A stretch of 64,000 nt of DNA from Mesorhabditis belari (taxonomy: Eukaryota > Nematoda > Chromadorea > Rhabditida > Rhabditidae): positions 1,436,001-1,500,000 of the forward strand of contig CAUEEP010000759.1 of NCBI GenBank assembly GCA_958450365.1. The letters run 5' to 3'. Of this stretch, positions 22,636 through 32,600 are shown piece after piece. Under the pieces are notes generated by a model. That model saw only the letters and a list, made by a program, of their open reading frames with translations. It was not told the origin of the DNA and did not search any database. Position 1 is the first letter of the stretch. Each line of letters starts with the position of its first letter. The position numbers and the translations under genes are program-made.

Positions 22636-25600
22636 ATGGAAATACGACTTCAAATATTGATATTATTGATGATTATTGCGGTGAATGGACACTCAAAACA
22701 GGCTAGGGTTTGTTTTTTAATCGTAATATCTATTTGTTTGAGTTTAATGGCCAAAGTGCTTTGATCAATTGATCAAAGCTCAATTGATCTCTTTGATAAG
22801 TCGACCAATTGAGCACAATCGTTTAGCGTACTTGGGTAATGAAGCGTACTCAAAATTGGGTAATGAAATCAACAAATGTTAATAAATGAAAACAAAGAAA
22901 CTAACCAAGCCAGGGACATTAAGAGTTTTCTTTCTGATAGACTCAATAAAATGAATACTTCCAATCGATTCACCGACCCCGAAAACCCCCGGATACGAAT
23001 TTACAGCTGAATATCTTTTTGTATCATCTACAAAGCAAAAGAGAAATCCCTAAATGACTAGCAAGGTGTTCTTTGTACGGACACGTAATCGCTCTCCATC
23101 TGGCAAACGGCCCCGGATGGGGTGCTTTTTGGAATTGGCAGGAGAAGAAGCGGTGAGCGGAAGGTGGGAAGGGAAGGTGATGGGTGGAAGGTGAGGGGGA
23201 AGGTGCGATGAGCGAATGGTCCTCTTCGTGTCCCTCTTTCAATTGATCGTTGGTCTGGACCTCGTTTTCGCTGCTATCTGCTGCATTATCTAAAAGAACT
23301 GAAACTCGTGAAAAAAGTGCTTGCAGGGGAATGAGTGGTGAGCGATTGAGGCTGCTTTGCGCGTCACTATGCTCAAATTTTTGGGATCAATTTTTGCGTT
23401 AAAGTTGTTAATATTTTTGGTACAAATTCTACATCCCGTTAGATTAAAAATAGCGTTAAACCCTGTGAGATAGTCAAGGTTGGTCAAAAAAATGATCAAA
23501 ATTTGATAACAGCTAAAATGGGGAACTCTCAAGTGCGATCCGACTCGAGATTTCTGTTTTCTCAGGGCTCTTTAGTTCATCTTAGCTTTTTTTCTACAAG
23601 TTATAGTTCTCACAAGTTTTCTATTAGGTTGTTCAAAACAAAGTCATCAATTAACCTATGGTTTGCTCTAAATGAAAAGTGTTTATTGTTGAATTTCCCA
23701 TCTTTTTAAGTCAATTTGAGTTCACTTTCAAGCAAATTCGAGAGTGAAAACGGGTTTTTCTAAAATCTTAAACCTCTATAAAGAAATTGGCTGAATCAAT
23801 TTCTCTGAAAATCTGAAAAATATATCGAACTTTTTGTGCTCTTTCTTTTATTTATTAACATCAAGATTTCCTTAGCTAAAGCGTCTAATGCATCATCGAG
23901 CCGTCGCCTTTTTGACTACCCGACTTCAGGCCTCAAAAATTATAGCATTTTAAACTCGTTTTAATGTCATTTTGCAGAAAAATAGTTGGCTTTTCGAATG
24001 CATTAAACCGGTGTTTGGTGCTTTTTTTTTTAACGGAAGTACGAAAAAAATGGAAAAGACTTTTGCATCAACCTAATACAAGTTTTCTACAAGTTTCTAC
24101 TTAACTTTTGTACTAAAATGTTAATTTTTGGTTAATTTTGTTTATTTTGCTTATTTTGAACTTACAAAGCACTTTGCTAGCGGTTTCGAAAGGATAAAAA
24201 GCGAGATTTCCAGCAAATTTTTTTCCAGAAAAGCCTCAAAAGCTGTACGGACAGGATGATCTTTCTCTTCAAGGAGAAATATTTCGAAGGTGAACTTTTT
24301 GGAGAGTTTGAGCCGAATTTAGGACAAAATTTAGAACAAAATTTAGGCATTCCCCTTGGTGTTTGTTTGTATTCGACGGAAAGTTGTTTCAATTTTCCCA
24401 AGGTGAAAGCGTTTTTTTGATGGGCAAAAACACCCTTTCTGGTGCACAATAGCAACTAGCACAATGCAAACTATTCCTTGAGCTGTGCTTGGACTTAAAT
24501 TTATAAGTGCATCTTATCTGATGATCTTGAATCGATCATCTTATCGATTCTTCTTTATCTCAAAATACCAAACCTTTATCGAAAAGCAAAGCGCTCGATT
24601 TTTCTGCAACGAATTGTTACCACAAGAATCGATAAGATGATCGATTCAAGATCGTCAGATAGGATGCGGTTATAACTGCGCTTATGCTGTGCTTGGACTT
24701 ATAACTTAGTCCAAGCACAGCTCAAAGAATAGTTTGCATTGTCCTAGTTTCCATTGAGAACCAGAAAGGGTGTTTTTGCTATTTTGAGTTGTTTGCGATG
24801 ATGTGGAGAGGATTTTTTTGAGAATTTTTCAGGGATGGCGAAACGAGATTGTTTCGGCAAAAGTGACGAGTCGGGAGACATGTTATATGCTATTTGTGCA
24901 CGATGATTGCGATGGTCCGGGAAGGTTGAAGGTGGTTGATCAAGAAGTTTTGATCAAGGAGTTTTTATCAAGGAGTTTTGATCAAGGAGTTTAAAAAAGA
25001 GATCAGGTGCCTTGTGGTTTAATGATTAGCATATTAGCGAAAGGTAAGCGAAAGGTTGCGGGTTCAAGTCCCGGCGGTGCACAAGTTATTGATCTGCTTT
25101 AGTTTCGTTTATATTTTGTTGGTGAATAAGTCTTGATCGCTTCTTTCGTTTAGAAATAATCAATTCACCAATAGCTTTACGACTTTAATAGAAAGGCTAC
25201 CTATTTTTCTACAAAAGAGGGTTGAAATCTTTTGAAAAGGTTTTAGTTTCGGATTCTTTCACGAGCGCGAAGTTTGGTAGTTAAAAATGTTTTGATTTAT
25301 GGTAAAAATAGTTAGATTTATGGCAAAAAGTCAGATTTATGCCTTTTTTAAGTATAAGAATAAACTTTGAGACATTTTGACTAGAGTGTGTGATCCTTGC
25401 GAGTACTTGAGTACTTGAGTACTTGAGTACTTGAGTACTTGTGTACTTGTGTACTTGAGTACTTGAGTACTTGTGTACTTGAGTACTTGAGTACTTGTGT
25501 ACTTGTGTATTTGTGTACTTAAGTACTTGTGTAGTTACTTGCATGGCTAATTTTTACTCGATTAATCAACGTTTTTGGTCGATTGACAACGAGTAATCCT

Positions 25601-26843
25601 CTTTACAAGTCGCGTAAATATCTTTGCATAGAATATCTTTACATTTGAAGGGAATTTGCCACCAAAATCAGTTAAACCGGTGAATATCTTTCAGAAGTCG
25701 ATAACGAACAAGGGCTCACTCTAGTTTTACAGATTGATTACTTAACGCAAATGGACATTGGCGCGAATTTCGATGTGGTGAAAGACGCGCGAGAGCATCA
25801 ATCAATGAGGCCGTGCACGAGAGATGAAAGAGGTATTCAAATTGATTATTGATCGGTCAGATTGATCATTGATCGTTTAAAATGATCATTGATCGTTTAA
25901 AATGATCATTGATCGTTCAAATTGATCATTAACCATTCAAATTGATCAAAGCTCGCCAAGTGATCGTTTGATTAGATGTAGAACAAGTTCTAACGTCTAG
26001 TTATTTGACAGCTAAGCTTTTGCCTTACAAGATTTAACTCTTAACGATCGATGGGAAGAATCGCATTCACATTGAGCTCATTAGCCCAAATTAGAACTAG
26101 ATTCTAATGCATTATCTTGAAAAATTGTCTGTTATACGGCTATTAGGCTATACTCATACTGAAAAGGAAAATACTTGAACATTGATCTTAAGAAAGTTGA
26201 CAGAGTTAGTCCAAATCGAATCTCAAAGCCTAAGCCTAAACCTAAGCCTAAGCCAAATCCAAGCCAATATGACTCGAGCCTGAGCAATTGAATCATAAAC
26301 ATTTCGAGTTAACTTTAGCATTGAATAACTTGAAACTAGACTTTAACTAGACTTTAACTAGACTCTAACTAGACTCTAACTAGACGCTAACTAGACTCTA
26401 ACTAGACTCTAACTAGACTCTAACTAGACTTTAACTAGACTCTAACTAGACTCTAACTAGACTCTAACTAGACTCTAACTAGACTTTAACTAGACTCTAA
26501 CTAGACTCTAACTAGACTCTAACTAGACTCTAACTAGACGCTAACTAGACTCTAACTAGACTCTAACTAGACTTTAACTAGACTTTAACTAGACTTTAAC
26601 TAGACTCTAACTAGACTCTAACTGTTTTAAACTAGAGTTTTTAACGTTTTTAACATCTATGTAACTTTTCTCTGGTTTATTGCTGGCTAAATTCGAATTC
26701 TAATAAATGAAGTCAATTTGTCGTCAATTTGACGTCAATTTTTGCACTTTCAAGCAAGAAAGAGAGTTATTTCAGAGTGCGATTGTGACGGTTGGAATGT
26801 GAAACGAAATCCAGCGAATAAAGAAACAGATGATGAGAAATAA
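22636..26843 (+). CDS. Secreted six-Cys beta/gamma-crystallin-like family member 1 (170 aa)
   Basis: Exons: 22636-22707, 24229-24402, 24833-24931, 25733-25832, 26776-26843 (TAA). Exon 1 gives a strongly hydrophobic signal peptide. Exon 2 carries the first half motif (Cys, then IFLF, then YFEG), G-x-C and C-x-N-F-P. Exon 3 starts with Gly-Trp and carries S-x-x-V, CYML and DCDG. Exon 4 ends near a Cys and exon 5 is short and polar. Order and intron positions match the four paralogues at 27.6-45.2 kb, except that this gene lacks the intron inside the first half motif. Spacing (I-x-L-F...Y/F-x-G; C-Y-x-L-F...C-x-G) resembles beta/gamma-crystallin Greek keys, which is an inference. A poly(A) signal lies at about 26864. 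Introns are large and repeat-filled, and exon 1 lies within the mariner-TIR interval. Confidence 0.75.
22920..23500. repeat. Dispersed repeat, copy 1 (intronic)
   Basis: Direct-orientation match to about 45480-45960, beginning AATAAAATGAATA and including CGGCCCCGGAT. No coding content is recognised. It lies in intron 1 of the first family gene. Confidence 0.8.
24424..24782. mobile_element. Palindromic fold-back element
   Basis: Ends AAAAACACCCTTTCTGGT and complement, with interior inverted segments including AAGCACAGC and AATCGATCATC. About 355 bp, in intron 2 of family gene 1, just before exon 3. Confidence 0.75.
25007..25083 (+). tRNA. tRNA-like sequence / tRNA pseudogene
   Basis: It has a B-box-like GGTTCAAGTCC with a T-arm, an A-box-like TGGTTTAATGATTAGCA and pairable ends (GTGCC.. 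with ..GTGCAC). The anticodon arm is spoiled by a direct duplication of GCGAAAGGTAA, so it is probably a pseudogene or SINE head. Isotype cannot be read. Confidence 0.45.
25395..25535. repeat. 10-bp array GTACTTGAGT
   Basis: About 14 units alternating GTACTTGA and GTACTTGT, in intron 3 of family gene 1. Confidence 0.85.
25545..25732. repeat. Dispersed repeat that supplies a splice acceptor
   Basis: Inverted match to 43705-43935. Its right end, CTCTAGTTTTACAG, is the acceptor of exon 4 of family gene 1. Confidence 0.7.
26227..26254. repeat. Short GCCTAA telomere-type run
   Basis: Four to five GCCTAA units in intron 4 of family gene 1. Confidence 0.6.
26338..26625. repeat. 11-bp array CTCTAACTAGA
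   Basis: About 26 units with CTTTAACTAGA and CGCTAACTAGA variants, intronic. Confidence 0.9.
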
Positions 26844-27602
26844 GAAGAAAAAAAGAACACTCAAATAAATTTCCTTAAAAACCTTTTTGTTTTCTTTTTT
26901 TGTTAAACACCCTTTATTTTATTTTCTTGTCAAATCTTTTAGTATTAGCAGCTGAGGAAATGAGCTGGCATTTACAAATTAACAACCATTGTATTCTGTG
27001 TACAATTTTTTTCAGCTAACGGAAAATTAATCAAACTTTGGCAAATGTCAAAAAAAACCAAGCTACAAGTGTAGCTTTTTAGTTGATTTTTTAGAAAGTA
27101 CTGTAAAGTTTTAATTGTTTTTTTCAGTAAAGAAGACTTTATCATACTCCAGGCTTATCAAATCTAGATCTTAAAGTTATCGTACTATCAGAAAGCTATC
27201 GTACTACTAGAAAGCTATCGTACTACCAGAAAGCTATCGTACTACTAAAGCTATCGTACTATCAGAAAGCTATCGTACTACTAGAAAGCTATCGTACTAC
27301 TAGAAAGCTATCGTACTACCAGAAAGCTATCGTACTAACAGAAAGCTATCGTACTACCAGAAACCTATTGTACTACTAGAAAGCCATCGTACTACTAGAA
27401 AGCTATCGTACTACCAGAAAGCTATCATACTACCAGAAAGTCATCGTACTACTAGAAAGCCATCGTACTACCAAAAACCTATCGTACTATCAGAAAAACT
27501 CCTTGAAATTCTTAAACTATTGGCTGAATATTTTTACTGTTATCCTATATTAGAACTTTGTGAAACTTTATCTTTATGATTAATCGAGTTTCAGAATTAC
27601 AG
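26844..27602. other. Spacer between family genes 1 and 2
   Basis: It holds a dispersed repeat (27060-27160, inverted match at 42672-42780) and a minisatellite with unit GAAAGCTATCGTACTACTA (27172-27500). No other gene is seen. Confidence 0.6.
27172..27500. repeat. 18-19-bp minisatellite GAAAGCTATCGTACTACTA
   Basis: About 17 units immediately upstream of family gene 2. Confidence 0.9.
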
Positions 27603-28634
27603 ATGCTTCCCATTGTGATCATCGTGTCGATCTTCGTGGCTCTCAACATTGCCGATCCAGTGCCCGGGGTAACTTTGAAATCTGATCTCTAGGATGACTG
27701 TAGTTGGAAATAAATCGATTTTTCAAAACAATTTCAACTCTAGCGTCAATACGACATGTCTTATTGTTCCGGACACACAATTTTCCTCTTCCCGAAAATC
27801 TTTGGGAATGGTGAGTTTCAAAGATTTTGATATAATAAAAAGCGACTATTAGTTAATAAATGAAGGATGACGAATAATTTAAGACAACGAAAAGATAACT
27901 TCATCAATAACAAACAATTCTTAAATTTTAGGCGAATCAGTGGGCCTTTGTTTGTCCCCGTTGAGCCCTGGGAATCCTCCGTGTGCAAACTTGCCAAAGG
28001 TAAACTCAAAGAAAGGCCTAACGGAACGGAGGAAAGAGTCAATATTGTATTCAAAAGTTGGCAAAAGTAGTTATAGGCATTCCAACGCTATACAGTGGAA
28101 TAGTAGAAGTACAGGAGGAGTGTAAATAAAACTAATGAGTAGTAGAAGTAGAAGTAGAAGAGTAGTAAGGAGTAGTAGAAATAGAAGTAGAAGAATACTA
28201 ATGAATAGTAGAAGCAAAACGAGTAGGAGCCTGATCTCAAACTTTAGAAAATTGCGAAACGAGTTCTTTCGGCGAAGCTCACCTCGATCGATGCTTGCTT
28301 CAAGCTCTATGATAAGACCGAATGCGACAGTGAGAAGTTTGTCCGGGTGAGTTACAGTAAGATCATTGAATGATCTAGTTGATCATTGAATGATCTAGTT
28401 GATCAATTAGTGATCTATTAACCTGCCTTCTTATCCAAATCAGATTCAATCATAATAAAAATTATACGACATTGTCAAACCCCATTTAAAACTTAAATGT
28501 TTGTCAAATCCGTTTAAATCTTTCAGGCCAACAAGGACACGATGAACAAATTGAAAGATTTCACGGCGAACGGGCTGGACACTGATTGGCAATCAGTTGG
28601 GTTATGCAAGAATATGGAGGACAACGATAAATAG
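27603..28634 (+). CDS. Secreted six-Cys beta/gamma-crystallin-like family member 2 (135 aa)
   Basis: Exons: 27603-27668, 27744-27810, 27932-27999, 28248-28346, 28527-28634 (TAG). Exon 1 is a signal peptide of 22 codons. Exon 2 has a Cys then TIFLF. Exon 3 starts at the family intron inside the first half motif and has GLCL then C-A-N-L-P. Exon 4 has S-A-K-L, ACFKLYD and a Cys. Exon 5 has the last Cys near GLC. This member has lost the Gly-Trp start of exon 4 and the final Gly of the second half motif, so it is the most diverged. AATAAA lies at 28661. The gene is compact compared with its paralogues. Confidence 0.8.
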
Positions 28635-29635
28635 ATCAATCACTCCATATTCACCCCGACAATAAATCTCTTTTCGGGCATTATTTGAATGTTTTACGCA
28701 TTGCTATTAGGCTGCTATTAGACTCCAGAAGGCTTTAGAAAGCTGCTATTAGACTCCAGTAGGCTTAAGAAGGCTGCTATTAGACTCCAGAAGGCTTTTG
28801 AAGGCTGCTATTAGACTCCAGAAGGCTGCTATTAGACTCAGATGGCTTCAGAAGGCTGCTATAGACTCCAGAAGGCTTTTGAAGGCTGCTATTAGACTCC
28901 AGAAGGCTGCTATTAGACTCAGATGGCTTCAGAAGGCTGCTATAGACTCCAGAAGGCTTTTGAAGGCTGCTATTAGACTCCAGAAGGCTGCTATTAGACT
29001 CAGAAGGCTTTAGAAGGCTGCTATTAGACTCAGAAGGCTTTAGAAGGCTGCTATTAGACTCAGAAGGCTTTAGAAGGCTGCTATTAGACTCAGAAGGCTT
29101 TAGAAGGCTGCTATTAGACTCAGAAGGCTTTAGAAGGCTGCTATTAGACTCAGAAGGCTATTAGCAGAAGGCTGCTATTAGACTCAGAAGGCTTTAGAAG
29201 GCTGCTATTAGACTCCAGAAGGCTTCAGATGGCTGCTATTAGACTCAGAAGGCTGCTATTAGACTCCAGAAGGCTTCAGATGGCTGCTATTAGACTCCAG
29301 AACGCTTCTGAAGGCTGCTATAGACTCTAGAAGGCTTCAGAAGGCTGCTATTAGGCTGTCCAGAGTTAATGTAATCCTATCAAACACTTTATTATTGATC
29401 TCCCCAGAGTTTTTGATCAAAATTACTGTAGCTATAATTGTTTAGCATCGACAGAAATGTTTAGTTTCAAGTTTAGTAGAATTAAAGTGCAAAAAACATT
29501 TCAATCTGGCTTTGATGTGCTGACTGAAGTTTATTCAGCCTTTAGCCTGTAGCCTGTAGTCATTTAATCAAGAATCAAGTTTGAAATGCAAACTGTAAAC
29601 TTTATTTGATGTAAAATGAAAGATTTGGTGGCGTT
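28635..29635. other. Convergent spacer with large minisatellite
   Basis: 28690-29355 is a tandem array. The rest is AT-rich 3' sequence shared by two convergent family genes, and no further gene is seen. Confidence 0.6.
28690..29355. repeat. Minisatellite AAGGCTGCTATTAGACTC
   Basis: Units of about 18-32 bp (with or without CAGAAGGCTTTAG) over about 660 bp, between the convergent genes. Confidence 0.9.
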
Positions 29636-32600
29636 TTATTTGTGAAATCTCTCCCACTGAGCACACGCACGAATCGAGCAATGCCGCCGCGCGAGATTCG
29701 AGTCGCCGAGATTCTCCGTGCGTCGGGCTTGCACTTTTTTGAAAGTCACCTGAAAGCTTGCAATGTTAGAAGTGATTTTGGAGGTATTTAGCAGAAAATT
29801 GAGCAACTAGTACTAGTAACTAGTAACGGATTCGAATTCCCCGTCCTCGAAAACCCCTGATTGGAAGCTTTTAGCCCAGATCAGACTACAAGAACAGTGG
29901 TACAATCGATAAGTCAGCCGGTGAGCTACAAGATCAGACTGCCAAAAACAAAACTACAAACTACAAACGTTTGTAAAAACACGTAGAATGACTATTTTTG
30001 TAAACTGTTTTTTACCAAAAGATCAAGCCAACTTTGGGCTTTCGTATGACACCAAGATCAAGCCAATCTACCATCTTTGCGCTGAAATTTGGCTTGGAGT
30101 CCCGTGAGATGAGACAACAAACTATAATAGCACGTTCTCGAAGCAGAAATGGTGAATTGGTCTAAGGCTTAGGCTTAGGCTAGGCTTAGGCTTAGCAGAA
30201 ATGGTAAATTGGTCTAATCTTGGTGTCATTCAAAAGCCCAAAGTTAGCTCAATCTTTTGGTAAAACCATATTTTTTAAAATAGCCATTCTACGCGTTTCT
30301 ACAAGCGTTTGTAGTTTGTAGTTTTGTTTTTGGCAGTCTGATCTTGTAGTTTGTAGACTGATCTTGTAGCTTGTAGTCTGATCTTGTAGTTTGCAGTCTG
30401 ATCTTGTAGCTTCTAGTCTAATCTTGTAGCTTCTAGTCTGATCTTGTAGTTTGTAGCGTCTAGTCGGCCGTATCTATCCCGAATTCGCTAATCTTCACCT
30501 TCATCTCCATTCCCTCACAATTCGGCGACGTGTACAAGACATAGCACCCGGCTGCACTGCTCACATAAACCGATTCAATCTCGTAGGCCCAGCCCTAGAA
30601 ATTTTAGAAATTCTGAAAATATTAGCTTAGCCGCTAAAAAATCTTCAAACAAAACATTTGCATCAAATTTGAACGTTTGCAGAAAAATGGTAAGCTCAAG
30701 AACATTCTTGAGAAGCTCAAGAAGCTGAATTCAACTCTCACCACCGGCAAATCCAAGCACCCATCTCTTGCTCGAAAACAAAGCCCAAGGGTTGGACCTG
30801 AAACTCGAAACTGGAATCAACAAACACTTAACAAAGAGATACCTTGAAATTTTGGCTTCTGAAACAAAACGATTCCCTCAGTGGCACAGGGAATATCCAA
30901 GAGATCCGTGGATTTATGTGCTCTCTCCTGATTCAATCCATGATCCACAACTTTTGGCTTTTCTATTGTTGCGCTAGGGTTTTTCCTGAATAAATCTCTT
31001 ACAATTAGGCTGGAGATTATTGTAGAAAAAAGCACTTTTTAGCAAAAAGCAAAAGCAAAAAGCAAAAGCAAAAAGCAAAAAGCAAAAAGCAAAAGCAAAG
31101 TTTAATGATAAGCCATAAGCACTTACTGCTTCTTTGTCGTTTCCTCAAAGCTCGTTGGCTTCTTTGTAGGTCTTGGGTTAAACTTTTTATAAAGGTTATT
31201 GATAGTAAAGTTACCCATTGATAGGTTTAATTCTTGCCGTCCTTGTCGCTCTCTTGATTCTAGCTGTCGTTTTGACAGGTGTGATTGTATGTTCAATGCC
31301 GAACGTTGTCTTTGTTGTCGGTGCAAAAGTGGTTGTATTGATGGTTGAGGTTTTTGCGGTAGGAGTTGAACTGGTGGAACTGGTGGTTATTGTAGCGGTT
31401 GTCATTGAAGTTGTAGTGGCTGTCGTTGAAGTTGTAGTGGTTGTCGTTGAAGTTGTAGCGGTTGTCGTTGAAGTTGTAGTGGTTGTCGTTAGTTGTAGTG
31501 GTTGTCGTCGAAGTTGTAGCGTTGTCGTAGTGGTCGTGGTTGTCGTTGTCCTTGTGGTTGTACTAATTATACTAGTTGTAGTAGTACTTCTAGTTGTACT
31601 TGTGATTGTACTAGTTGTTGAAGTAGTAGTACTTGTAGTTGTTGTTGTCGCTGTCGGTACTACCGTCACGTCCTCCATCTCAGTCGTACACTCACCCGTG
31701 GCTTCTGTACTCGTGAATGGTGTGGTCGTAGTGGTGCTGGTTGTTGTTAATGTTGTACTTGTCTCTATCGGTATAGTTGTACTCGAAAAGTTTCCAGTGG
31801 TGGGCTGAACAGGTTCATTTTCTGTTGTACAATCCTCGGTTGTAGTGCTAGATCCAGTTGTTGTGGGGTTTGTAGTAGTGGTCGTGGTTGTAATTGTCGT
31901 TGAGGTTGTAGTGGTGGTAGTTGTTACATCATTTGGCATAGTTAGTTCAGGTTCTGTAGTGCATTCCTCAGTAGTGGTGCTGGTTTCGTTTGTAGTTGTG
32001 GTTGTTGTGGTTGTCGTGGTTGTTGTTGTAGTTGTAGTTCTTGATGTTGTTGGTGTTGATTCACTTGTAGTAGACTCTTCAGTACAGTCCTCCGTAGAGG
32101 TTGTTGCAGTTGTCGATGTCGATGTTGTTGGTGTTGATTCACGAGTAGTAGTCTCTTCTGTACAGTCCTCCGTAGAGGTTGTTGTCGATGTCGATGTCGA
32201 TGTTGTTGGTGTTGATTCACTAGTAGTAGACTCTTCAGTACAGTCCTCCGTAGAGGTTATTGTAGTTGAAGTTGTAGTTGTCGATGTTGTTGACGTTGGT
32301 TCAGTAGTCTCTTCTGTACAGTCTGTAGAAGTTGGGCTTGTTGAAGTTGTTGTCATCGTGGTTGTCATAGTTGTTATCGTAGTCGTATTCACTTCATCCG
32401 TGCATTCATCTGTCGATGACTCAGTGCTGCCTAAAGTTTCCGGAGTGATGGTTGGGATACTAGCTGTACGCAGACCACTGCTTGTCCCATCCATTTCTAT
32501 AGTAGACTCACTTGTAGGCTCAGTGGTCAGAGCTGTAGTCGGCCTATTTGTGACAGTCACCTCCTCCGTACATTCATCTGTAGTCGGCGTGCTGTTTCGA

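Larger units (their letters stand above)
21059..24077. mobile_element. Pair of mariner-type terminal repeats about 3 kb apart
   Basis: The left end reads TTGGGTTGATGGAAAAGTCT and the right end matches its complement at about 24047-24075, both next to TA. No mariner transposase is visible between them. The interval contains LINE fragments, a dispersed repeat and exon 1 of the next gene, so it may be two unrelated relics. Confidence 0.4.

Noticed and set aside
27172..29355. Could the regular arrays be CRISPR?
   Set aside because: Units are contiguous tandem repeats without unique spacers, and the DNA is eukaryotic.
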